A stretch of 64,000 bases of DNA from contig NC_066584.1 of assembly GCF_024323335.1 (NCBI RefSeq), positions 424,662,319 to 424,726,318 on the forward strand, in the 5' to 3' direction. Under the pieces are notes generated by a model, which worked only from the letters and a program-made list of their open reading frames with translations, made no database searches and had not been told where the DNA came from. The number at the start of each line of letters is the position of its first letter. Position 1 is the stretch's first letter. The translations under genes were made by a program, and so were the position numbers. Shown here in pieces: positions 44,687-55,007 of this stretch. This DNA is from Lathyrus oleraceus. Its lineage: Eukaryota > Streptophyta > Magnoliopsida > Fabales > Fabaceae.

Positions 44687-46335
44687 AGTGTCCAAGAGGC
44701 AGAACTCATTCAAGTGCTAAAAAAATACAAGGGTGCAATCGGATGGCCAATTGAGGACTTAAAAGGTATAAGCCCTACTGTTTGCATGCACAAAATCTTA
44801 ATGGAAGATGACCACAAACCGGTAGTGCAACCACAACGAAGACTTAACCTAGCCATGAAAGAAGTGGTGCACAAAGAGGTTGTAAAACTCTTGGATACGA
44901 GACTAATCTACCCTATCTCCGATAGTTCTTGGGTAAGTCCAGTCCACGTGGTACCAAAAAAAGGGGGACAACGGTAATAAAGAATGAAAAGAATGAGTTG
45001 ATTCCAACCCGCACTATTACAGGTTAGAGAGTGTGCATCGATTACAGAAGGCTAAACGTGGCAACAAGGAAGGATCACTTCCCGTTACCATTCATTGATC
45101 AAATGCTGGAAAGGTTAGAAGGACACGATTACTATTGTTTCCTAGACGGTTATTCGGGGTACAACCAGATTGCGGTTTCCCCTGAAGATCAAGAGAAGAG
45201 TGCATTCACATGCCCCTATGGTATTTTTGCTTATAGAAGAATGCCATTTGGCTTGTGCAACGCACCGGCCACATTTCAAAGGTGTATGACTTCTATTTTT
45301 GCTGACATGCTCGAAAAGCATATGGAAGTATTTATGGATGACTTTTCAATATTCGGTTCTTCATTTGATAATTGTTTGACTAACCTATCACTTGTGTTAG
45401 AAAGATGCCAGCAAACAAATTTGATCCTGAATTGGAAAAAATGTCACTTCATGGTCCGGGAAGGAATAGTCTTGGGACACAAGATCTCTAACAAAGGTAT
45501 CGAAGTAGACATAGCAAAAGTGGAGGTAATAGAAAATTTACCACCACCGGTGAATGAAAAAGGCATCCGAAGCTTCTTAGGACATGCAGATTTCTACTGC
45601 AGGTTCATAAAAGATTTCTCCAAGATTGCCAAACCACTGACTAGTCTGCTGGTAAAAGATACCCTGTTCTTATTTGACAAAGAATGCAGGAAAGCCTTCG
45701 AGACCTTGAAGAAGGAGCTGGTGTCAGCGCCCATAGTTATTGCCCCAGATTGGTCCCTTCCTTTTGAGATAATGTGTGATGCAAGTGATAACGCAGTAGG
45801 GGCAATACTAGGGCAACACAGGGAGAAGCTCTTGCATGTGATCTACTATGCAAGCCATGTACTCAACCCTGCTCAAATGAACTATGCAACAACAGAAAAA
45901 GAAGTTCTGGCGGTGGTATACGCTTTTGACAAATTCAGATCCTATCTGTTGGGATCAAAGGTAATTGTATATACTGACCATGCTGCTTTGAAATATCTTT
46001 TTGCAAAACAGGAATCCAAGTCGAGGCTGCTGCGATGGATCCTCCTACTACAAGAATTCGACCTGGAAATCAGAGACAAAAAGGGTAGTGAAAACACTGT
46101 TGCTGATCACTTATCTCGGATGACTCCGATCCAAGAAACAGAAGAAACGCACCCCATCAGAGATGAGTTCACGGACGAAGACGAACGTATTCTAGCCATT
46201 ACGCATATCCCATGGTTCGCCGATTACGCGAACTTTGTGGTAGGTGGACTGATACCTGATGACTTTGACTCTAACAAACGAAAAAAGTTTTTGCATGATT
46301 GCAAGTTCTATGTATGGGACGACCCATTCCTTTAA
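44687..46335 (+). pseudogene. Athila reverse transcriptase and RNase H
   Basis: The RT N-terminus (44714-44977) ends WVSPVHVVPKKGG; a one-base frameshift and a TAG at 45026 follow. From 45031, 434 codons are open: [21 protein letters not shown] (catalytic Asp), [25 protein letters not shown] (Asp pair at 45337-45342), then RNase H with [23 protein letters not shown] and [10 protein letters not shown] keeping the acidic residues. A stop at 46333 precedes integrase. Confidence 0.92.
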
Positions 46336-47439
46336 AAAAAGGGATTAGATGGCCTAGTCAGGAGATGTGTTCCAGAGGAAGAGTAGAGGGACATTTTAAA
46401 AGCCTGTCATAACTCAGAATATGGAGGACATTTTAGCGGAGACAGAACCGCAACCAAAGTCCTCCAGTCTGGATTATACTGGCCCACACTATTCAAAGAT
46501 GCACAAGCAGTGGTAAAAGAGTGCGACAGATGCCAGAGAACAGGCTACATATCCAAAAGAAATCAGATGCCTCAGAATGCCATATTAGAAGTCGAACTGT
46601 TCAATGTATGGGGGATAAATTTTATAGGACCCTTCCCACCTTCCTTTGGAAAGCAATACATTCTAGTTGCGGTTGACTATGTGTCAAAATGGGTGGAAGC
46701 AGTTGCACTGTCCACGAATGATGCAAAGGTGGTAATCAATTTCCTAAAGAATTGTATCTTCGCACGGTTTGGGGTACCAAGAGCACTGATTAGTGACGAA
46801 GGTACCCACTTCCTAAATAAATTGATGCAAAACCTACTGCAAAAATACAATGTCAAGCATAGAATCGCCACACCATACCACCCCTAGACCAGTGAACAGG
46901 TTGAGTTATCCAATCGGCAGATCAAGCAAATCCTAGAAAAAACTGTCAGTGCCTTAAGAAAGGATTGGTCAATCAAGCTCGATGACGCACTCTGGGCATA
47001 CCGAATAGCATTGAAAACACCAATAGGTATGTCCCCGTATCAGTTAGTCTATGGTAAAGCTTATCACCTACCACTCTAACTTGAGCATAGGGCATTTTGG
47101 GCTACCAAATTCCTCAACTATGATCTTTCCAAAATCCTCCAATTACAAGAGCTGGAAGAGTTTAGGAATCAAGCGTATGAGAACGCCAAGATATACAAAG
47201 AGCAAACCAAAACCTGGCATGACAGGCGCATTCAGAAGAAAGACCTTCAGGAAGGACAATTGGTGTTATTATTCAACTCAAGGTTGAAGCTCTTCCCAGG
47301 GAAACTAAGGTCCTGATGGTCTGGACCCTTTGAGATACAAAAAGTATTTGAGCATGGAGCTGTTGAACTGAGAAATCCAGCGAACGGAGACACGTTCAAG
47401 GTAAATGGGCAGAGAGTTAAACCTTACATACAAGACTAG
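46336..47439 (+). pseudogene. Athila integrase with first catalytic Asp changed to Asn
   Basis: Zinc domain near 46405-46545 ([12 protein letters not shown] ... CDRCQR). The core reads WGINFIGPF where the family has WGIDFIGPF: codon AAT at 46618-46620. The second Asp (ISDEGTHF) and the Glu (SEQVELSNR) remain. TAGs at 46885 and 47078 and a TGA at 47314 interrupt it. The C-terminus ends GQRVKPYIQD with TAG at about 47437. Confidence 0.9.
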
Positions 47440-47462
47440 GAGGGTGGTCCTGTAGACAAAAT

Positions 47463-47537
47463 CCGTCTCACCTAAGCAGACGGAGAACCGTCGAGCCATG
47501 CGACGTTAAACGAAACGCTTCGTGGGAGGCAACCCAC
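47463..47537 (+). other. Cluster of four consecutive hairpins just after Athila pol
   Basis: Arms: CCGTCT/AGACGG (47463-47468, 47478-47483), CGTCG/CGACG (47489-47493, 47501-47505), CGAA/TTCG (47511-47514, 47519-47522), GTGGG/CCCAC (47522-47526, 47533-47537). The last, with GGGAGGCAACCC text, is a sequence I associate with the same place in other Athila-type elements (memory, unsearched). Confidence 0.65.
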
Positions 47538-48390
47538 CCTTTTTATTTCTAATCAGTTGTGTGTGTCTATAGGTTTGTACAGGAGTTCTACCAGGAGGGA
47601 ACATCACGAAGGAACCTGCAATTGAAAAAACCAAAAAAATCAAAAAATGGCCAAAAGGACAGCCTGACACGGCCACCCGTGTCAGCTGACACGGGCCGTG
47701 TCAGAAGAGGGAAAATAAAATGTGGACCTGGAAAAATAGTGGCCTGACACGGCCACCCGTGTCAGGAGCACTGTAAGAAAAAAGATTTTTTGGACTTGTA
47801 AACAATGGCCTGACACGGACGGTCGTGTCAGCTGACACGGGCGGTCGTGTCAGCTGACACGACCCGTGTTAGGAGCACTGTAAGAAAAAGGAATTTTGGA
47901 CTTGTAAACAGTGGCCTGACACGGGCAGCCGTGTCAGTTGACACGGCCCGTGTCAGAAGCACTGTAAGAAAATTTTTGGAACATGGTAAAACAATAGCCT
48001 GCCACGGCCACCCGTGTTAGCTGACACGGCCGTGTCAGGCAAGCGGAATTTTTGAATTTTTTTTGAATTTTTTGATTTTTCGTGGGGCCCACCCACTTAA
48101 TCCACTCTTAACCACACCTTTTCCCCAATTACCTCATCATTATCTGATTTTCACTCCACACATCATTACTCTCTCTCATCATTCTTCATCTCCTTCTCTC
48201 ACACTTTTACAGCTTCCATTAAACCTCACTAACCTCACCACACAAAACCTTCAAAAACCCCAATTTCCACTCACCTATCGCCAAAACACCCTTCACAAAT
48301 ATTACTCACCTCGATGTCCCGGTCCTAACCACGGTTTCAGATTTTCCTAACTCAAAAGTTCAAAATATTTCTATTTTTTGCAGGTCCAAA
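47538..48390 (+). other. Athila spacer between pol and third ORF: palindromic array and CT-rich leader
   Basis: No coding frame. It contains the five-unit palindromic array (47661-48045), a T-rich stretch, and a CT-rich segment (48110-48230) resembling plant 5' leaders. It ends in TATTTTTTGCAG (48372-48383), a good splice-acceptor shape 7 bp before the ATG of the next ORF. Confidence 0.6.
47661..48045 (+). repeat. Five-unit palindromic TGTC/GACA array upstream of third ORF
   Basis: Units at about 47661, 47742, 47803, 47914 and 47998, each CCTGACACGG...CCGTGTCAG. Several are separated by a repeated spacer AGCACTGTAAGAAAA. The text matches the arrays in both LTRs. Confidence 0.9.
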
Positions 48391-49697
48391 ATGCCCCCGC
48401 GAAGAATCCTCATCGGAAAGCAACGACTTGCAGAGACGGCGAAGTCACGGAAGCGCCCGAGTCGGAATCCTAATCCACACAACATTATGTTTGACAATCC
48501 GGAACAAGAACGACGATAGCAAATTCACCGGAAGCGCAAGCTCACGCCGACAAGGTATACGTGTGAGCATACTCTGAACACTCTAGGGCTGAAAATTGAG
48601 GTAGATCGAATGTTCCATGTTTTGGGAATGCTCGAGTTCATGAGTTTGGAGGCGCCGACCTACGAGCGTATTACTCTCGAGTTCCTCAGCACATTGGAAT
48701 TCCAACTGGAAAAGCGGTGGATTGACACAACCAGGTATTATTTCGGCACCTTACGTTTCCGGTGTTTAACAATTATCATGAATTGTCTGTTGAGGAGTTA
48801 GCTGTAATACTTTGAATCCCTCTGAACGGACCTGGAGCGGTCCCAGACGGGTTCTCACCTAAGGATTTCTGGATCGCCATAACCGGGAGGATGGATTACT
48901 CCTCCAAAGGTGCGAAAGCCTCGGGCATCCAGAATCCATGTTTCAGGTACGCCCAAAAAGGTTTATCCTATACCCTGTTCGAAAGAGGCGATAGCACTAC
49001 GGTAGCTACTTAAAGAGAGCTATTCTTTATGTACTCAATGGGTCAAACCAAAACCATCAATGTAGCTGCCTTTGCAGCAGACTACCTGGGCAGAGTCGGC
49101 CGAGCAAACTCTGGAGGCATATCCGTAGGGGGAATGATCACCCAAATTGCATTGCATTTCGAGTATCAAGTTGTTTTCCTCGAGGACACGCCAATTGAAG
49201 GTAACACAAAAATTGACATGTCTACTCTAATCTCCCAAGGCATGATTGTTGTTTCCCCTACTTATTATTCCGTACTCATTCATAAGAGGTTTATCATCGC
49301 TCTGCCGGATCCGGACAGAGTTGCTATTACTGACTGTGCTAATTGGTTGTATGTGAGCACCGATCCCGATGCGGATGAAGGCGACAAAACTGACCATTTT
49401 ACTGCAGGTGAGAAATTTGTGGATGACGAGGAAGAAGGAACGGAAATAGAAGAAGAAGATCCTCAAGCACCTCTTGAGCAGTTTGTCCCACAACATCAGG
49501 CACCCATCCAGCAGGCGGCGGGTTCATCATCTTGGTCAACTGACCAATGGAGTTGGGTACAGACCAAGATAGGTGACTTGAGGACTGAACAACAAAGGCA
49601 AGGCATCGAGAAAGCCCGTCAGGGAGCGATGTTGGATGAGATGAGCAACATGATGCGACAATTGATGTTGCATTTCCCACAACCACCTCCTCAGTAG
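48391..49697 (+). pseudogene. Athila third ORF (ATHILA ORF-1-like protein)
   Basis: Starts MPPRRILIGKQRLAE at 48391. A TAG at about 48517 and frameshifts near 48600 and 48780-49020 break it. Recognisable blocks are VDRMFHVLGMLEFMSLEAPT (48600s) and AAFAADYLGRVGRANSGGIS (49060s). The last 222 codons (49029-49697) are open and end in an acidic stretch, a Gln-rich segment and a short coil. The protein resembles the 'Arabidopsis retrotransposon ORF-1' family in Athila elements (family knowledge). It occupies the place of env, but I see no signal peptide or membrane span. Confidence 0.75.
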
Positions 49698-51027
49698 GAC
49701 CCTGTGAGTACCCTCCTCCGCGCTTGTTCGAAAACATTGTGGACAATGTTGAGTTCAAGTGTGGGGGAGATTTTATGTCTTTTATTAGTATTTGACTATT
49801 CTGTTATTTTGACTTTTTACTTTTGTATTCTAGAGTTAATTTGTCTGTTGAAGGTACATTATGCTGCAAATGTGTGTGTCAAGTCTGTGTTGACAGGTTG
49901 GAAAAAAATAATGATCACAATTGAGAATGGATGAAAGGATCACACCACTCACCATGGCTTGTTGTGAATGATCTCCCCAGAAAGTGTCACTGCTGAAAGT
50001 AAAGATCGGACGCAACGTATACAGCTTAACCGACATGAGTATCCTACACATTCTGAAGTAAGAAAGCAATTGCACCAAATTTAGGAGCATTGTGGATCCT
50101 GTCAAAGCTGAACCAAACCAAGTGAGTCATAAAAAGCCAAACACATTTATCATCATGAGCGTCATTCAGGTTTGTCTTTATCACTCTAAATTTGCATAAA
50201 CTCTCTGGGACTGTCACTGCATGATACACACACTGAGGCACATTGTTTGTAATTAACCCCGAGCCTTTCTAGCCATCCCGAATTATTATATCCCTCGTTA
50301 ACCCCCTTTGAGCCTATATCCATTTTTTTTTTAAAACACCATAAATATAACTATTGGCCAAAACACTTCCTCACCCTGTTCAGAGTCATGAGAATGCATT
50401 CAAAGTTGTGTTGAAAAGCTAAGTTTGGGGTAAAAACCCCAAAAGCTCTCAAAGCCCAAGAAAGTGCAAAAACAAAAGAAAAAGAAAAATTGATGAATCG
50501 AGAAAAAGAAAGAAACATAAAAATCAACTACTCGAAGATTCAAAAGAAAGAAGCACGAAAAAGGGTAGTCGGTGAAAAAGAAATAAGAAAAGAAAAACGA
50601 GGAAATAAAAGAAACAAACACAGGATGTAACATCGACTCTGAACCAAAAGCCCCTTGTTCTTTTTTTTGAATCCATACCCTAACCCAAGCCAAGATACAA
50701 CCCGAAAGACCTCAAAAGTGTGTGTGTTATGTGTAGGTGATGAGAAAAGAGAGACTATTCAAACTTGTGAGTGATATTGCATACTTTGAATTATGAGTGT
50801 AAACAGCTGACCCCGAGAGGATTGGTGAGAATGTGAAATAAGCTAACAGGTGAAACAGTGCTTTGAAGTGGAAGTCTGAATGATGACTTACGAGGATAGG
50901 CTGGACTTGTGGAAGGAAAAGGGAAGACGTTCGTGAATGATCTCAACAGTGGTGGAAAGCATAAAGAATTCTGGGGAGTGATAATGAAACATTACTTGGG
51001 ACAAGCAATGAGCTAAGTTTGGGGTTA
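49698..51027 (+). other. Athila 3' UTR
   Basis: Non-coding. It holds a near-perfect 8-bp inverted repeat (AACATTGT/ACAATGTT, 49733-49750) followed by a GTGTGGGGGAG purine tract (49757-49768), a second AAGTTTGGGG tract (about 50418-50430) and the true polypurine tract TAAGTTTGGGGTTA before the LTR at 51028. Confidence 0.75.
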
Positions 51028-52470
51028 TGATCAGTCACCATTTACATTAAGTTTTCATTACTAATCCGACGAAAAACAAAGACATTTGAGACACTGTGCA
51101 AGCATTTATGGTACATTTCGAGTTAGTTTTACTACCGCTATTTTATTTACGCGTTTTTAATCTTTGTTATGTTTTACCTTTTATTATCTTGATTTTATGC
51201 GTGGGATAGATGTGTTTTTGTCCGACAGATCCAGGTAGAAGAACTGGAGAACTCAGAACAAGACAGTGCGAGATTCCGGTACGTAAAGGAGAAGAAAACC
51301 CCAGTACAGGAGGCCTGACACGGCCATCAATGTAACCTGACACGGGTCGTGTCAGGGCAAGGGAAGCAAGTGAAGAAACCAATAGCCTGACATGGCCACC
51401 CGTGTCGGCTGACACGGGCCGTGTCAGGCAAAAACCTCAACCGTGTCACCCCTGCCATGGGCGTGTCAGCTTAAACAGTAGGCTGACATGGCCACCCGTC
51501 TCAGCTGACACGGGCCGTGTCAGCCCAAGCCCAAAATTTCCAGTTTTCTCGTGCTTTTCATTCTTCGGGCTTTTTAGAGATATCTTTGGACCTGTCCAAC
51601 TGCTGCTGGGAACTTTCACTATAAAAAGAGGTCTTCTGCCAAAGGAAAAATCATCGGGGAATACGGCAAAACATAATATTGTGAAGCAATCAAGTATTAC
51701 AGAGATCAAGGCATTCAGAGAGCTGAAGATATTCATGAGCGGGAGGGATTGAAGATCAAAGTCATCCAATTACTTGTAATGTGTAATTTTTATCTTGAAT
51801 TTGTTTTAAACGATATGAGTAGCTAAACCCCCCAATGCTAGGGGGTGTCCATGATTTAGACCTGTAATGAATTTGAGTTTACATTTGCATTTATAATATT
51901 TTGTTTACGGTAACCTTTTGATGTGTTTATTGCTTTCTCTTTCTGACCAATTGAGATTTATTTGTGGTTATCAATTAGGATGGACCGCCATTGATAAGGT
52001 TTTCATCAGGTTACTCTACAGTAGATATCACCTAGGACTAGGGATACCCTGTATGAACCAGAGCATTCTTGATATTATACAGCTTAACTTCACCCTAATT
52101 GGCTATGGACATAGGAATTAGGGTAGATTGATTAAAGGTTTTCTCACCAAGGACATGGGAGAAAATACCCTTGAGAACTGGTAGTAATTGATATTTGTTG
52201 ATGCAATAGTAACTCAGAGTTGTTGCAGGGATAAATCATACACCTTCCCTGACATTGTTCATTTTTCTCTATAAACCCTTATTTCCATATTTCTTTACCT
52301 TTACTTTTATTATTATATTTTTATACTCAAAAACCAAATTAATACTTTTTGTTTAATTGAATGATAATTTAAAATCAATACTAACGTGCAGTCCTTGAGA
52401 TCGACATTTGGGGAATTTCTCCATTATTACTATAAAAGGCAAAATAGTACACTTGTTATTTTCCCGATCA
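51028..52470 (+). repeat. Athila 3' LTR
   Basis: 1443 bp, close to the 5' LTR and uninterrupted. It holds the palindromic array at 51311-51525 and a TATA box at about 51620. TSD GTGAC follows at 52471-52475. Confidence 0.93.
51311..51525 (+). repeat. Palindromic TGTC/GACA array in Athila 3' LTR (U3)
   Basis: Same three units as 35990-36215, with scattered substitutions such as CCATCAATGTAACC in the first unit. Confidence 0.88.
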
Positions 52471-53711
52471 GTGACTCACCTTTGGTTCAACTTGATATCT
52501 AGCACATACACCTACAGCAAAAGCAATGTCAGGTCTACTTACTGTGAGATATAGCAGACCCCCTATCATGCTTCTGTAGAGACTTTGATCCACATTGACA
52601 CCATTTTCATCTTTAGACACTTTCAGATGAGTAGGAGCAAGTGTCCTCTTGTGGCTTGCATTCTCCATGCCAAACTTCTTAACAATATTTTTGGCATATT
52701 TACTTTGAGATAGAAAGATAGAATCTTCCATCTGCTTGACTTGCAGGCCAAGAAAATAGGTTAGTTCTCCAACAAGGCTGATTTCAAATTCAGACTACAT
52801 TTGCTCAACAAAATGTTGAACCATCTTACTTGACATCCCACCAAACACAATATCATCCACATATATCTGAGCCACCATGAGCTTTCCTCCTTCATCTTTG
52901 ACAAATAAAGTCTTATCAATGCCTCCCTTCCTGTATCCATTGTCAATGAGAAACACTATGAGTCTCTCATACCAAGCTCTAGGAGCTTGTTTCAACCCAT
53001 AAAGAGCTTTCCTCAACTTATACACATGCTTTGGAAGATTTGGGTCTGTGAACCCCTTAGGTTGTTCAACATACACTTCCTCATTTAAGTAGCCATTTAA
53101 GAAGGCACTTTTCACATCCATTTGGAACAGTTTAAACTTCAGAATACATGCCACTCCTAGCAATAATCTAATGGACTCCAGGCGAGCTACAGGAGCAAAT
53201 GTTTCATCAAAGTCAACTCCTTTAACTTGAGTGTATCCTTGTGCTACCAATATTGCTTTATTTTTAGTAACCACACCTTTTTCATCAGATTTATTCTTGT
53301 AAACCCACTTTGTTCCAATAACATTTATTCCTTCAGGTCTTGAAACCAAATCCCACACTTCATTTCTATTGAATTGGCCTAACTCTTCCTGCATGGCATT
53401 GATCCAGAATTCATCAGTTAAGCCTTCTTTGACATTCTTAGGCTAAATCTGGACACAAAACAGGCATGTGAGATCACTTCCCTTGATTTAGTGGTGGCCC
53501 CTTTGTTTAGGTCTCCTATAATGAGATCTTTAGGATGATCCTTCTGAATTCTGATAAAGGGTCCCTTATTAACTTTATCAGCTTCAGATTCAGCTTGAGT
53601 GGACTCTCTCTCATTACTTTTGTCCAGGAGATCAGCTGGGGCATCACTCAGAAATGTTTCAACATCGTCTGTGACATCAGTCTCTTGATCATCAACAACA
53701 ACATTGATAGA
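52471..53711 (-). pseudogene. Copia-C reverse transcriptase, start of RNase H, and linker
   Basis: RT on - from 53394: MQEELGQFNRNEVWDLV, GTKWVYKNK, FQMDVKSAFLNGY (catalytic Asp), ALYGLKQAPRAWY, and IYVDDIVFGG (Asp pair near 52855). A TAG at about 52797 replaces Gln, after which the frame resumes (52731-52476) with YRSMIGGLLYLT and RPDIAFAVGV, the RT/RNase H connection. The linker to integrase (53395-53711) has two stops and a frame change. Confidence 0.9.
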
Positions 53712-54413
53712 TTACATCATCACTTTTGTTCTAGAATTAAAAACTCTAAAGGCTCTGCTGTTTATTGAGTAGCCCAAAAATATTCCTTCATCACTATTGG
53801 GGTCCATTTTCCTTCTTTGTTCACGATCAGCCAGGATATAACATTTACTGCCAAACACATGGAAGTATTTGAAAGTAGGTCTTCTTCCCTTCCAAACTTC
53901 ATATAAAGTGGTTGGGGTCCCTTTCCTCAAGGTTACTCTATTGTGAACATAACAGGTTGTGTTCATAGCTTCGGCCCAGAAGTGGTAAGGCAACTTCTTA
54001 GCATGAATCATAGCTCTAGCATATTCTTGGAGAGTTCTATTTTTCCTTTCCACCACACCATTTTGTTGAGGGGTAATGGGGGAAGATAACTCATGACCAA
54101 TTCCTTCAGATGAACATAATTCAGCAAATTTAGTGTTCTCAAATTCTTTCCCATGATCACTTCTAATTCTGATAACATGACTCTCTCTTTCTCTTTGAAG
54201 TCTTTGGCAAAGATCTTTGAACACATCAAACACATCAGATTTTTCCCTTATAAAATTCACCCAGGTATATCTGGAGAAGTCGTCCACCACAACATAAGCA
54301 TACCTTTTCCCACCAAGACTTTCCACCTACATAGGTCCCATCAAGTCCATGTGGAGAAGTTCCAGCACTCTAGATGTGGTGTCATGTTTGATCTTCTGAT
54401 GTGACATCTTTGT
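53712..54413 (-). pseudogene. Copia-C integrase core and C-terminal domain
   Basis: Asp in LLHMDLMGP (just upstream of a TAG near 54327), Asp in IRSDHGKEF and Glu in GVVERKNRTL are all kept. The C-terminal block PTFKYFHVFGSKCY and GIFLGYSINSRAFRV is typical of copia integrase. 204 codons are open. Confidence 0.9.
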
Positions 54414-55007
54414 CTACTTTCCAATCTGACATTCACCACAAACTCTTCCTTCATCAATCTTTAATTTTGGGATTCCTCTGACAGCTTCAATAGATATAAT
54501 CCTCTCCATTCCTTTAAGATGAAGATGACCCAGTTTTTGATGCCATAGTTTCACTTCTTCTTCTTCTTTAGCTAGAGCACACATTGATGAATAGCTAGTT
54601 TCTTGAGAATTCCACATATAGCAGTTGTCCTTAGACCCGACTCCTTTCATGATCACCTCATTTTTTGCATTAATAATCAAGCATTCAGTTTTTGTGAAGT
54701 TCACATTTAGACATTGGTCGCATAGTTGACTGATACTGATCAGGTTTGCAGTCAATCCTTTAACAAGCAACACATTATCAAGGTTAGGGACTCCAGGACA
54801 GTTCAGTTTTCCAATCCCCTTGATTTCACCCTTTGCTCCATCCCCAAAAGTTACATAGCTGGTGGCATGAGGTTGGAGGTCAATTAGTAGGTTTTTGCTT
54901 CCAGTCATGTGTCTGGAGCATCCACTGTCAAAGTACCAATCTTATTTGGCTGAGACTCTGAAGGAGGTGTATGCTATCAAGTTAGTAGCACCAGCCCTAG
55001 GAACCCA
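54414..55007 (-). pseudogene. Copia-C protease and GAG-pre-integrase zinc domain
   Basis: DWYFDSGCSRHMTG at about 54905-54946 keeps the Asp-Ser-Gly active site; a TAA directly upstream replaces a Glu and another stop ends gag at 55008. LWHQKLGHLHLKG and CGECQIGK give the H2C2 zinc motif, followed by a TAG near 54414. Confidence 0.88.

Larger units (their letters stand above)
35706..52470 (+). mobile_element. Athila-type Ty3/gypsy element with a third ORF and a nested solo LTR
   Basis: LTRs 35706-41998 (1444 bp once the nested LTR is removed) and 51028-52470 (1443 bp) both start TGATCAGTCACC and end CCCGATCA. TSD GTGAC is at 35701-35705 and 52471-52475. The primer-binding site matches tRNA-Asp. 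Gag-pro, RT, RNase H and integrase are followed by an Athila-type ORF. About 11.9 kb without the insertion. Stops, a frameshift and a changed integrase catalytic residue show it is inactive. It is inserted in Copia-C's RNase H. Confidence 0.93.

Noticed and set aside
47661..48045. CRISPR array
   Set aside because: Repeats are palindromic but spacers are themselves similar and variable in length, the setting is a plant retrotransposon, and there are no cas genes.
48391..49697. True viral envelope gene
   Set aside because: No signal peptide, membrane span or cysteine-rich ectodomain; the recognisable blocks match the ATHILA ORF-1-like family.
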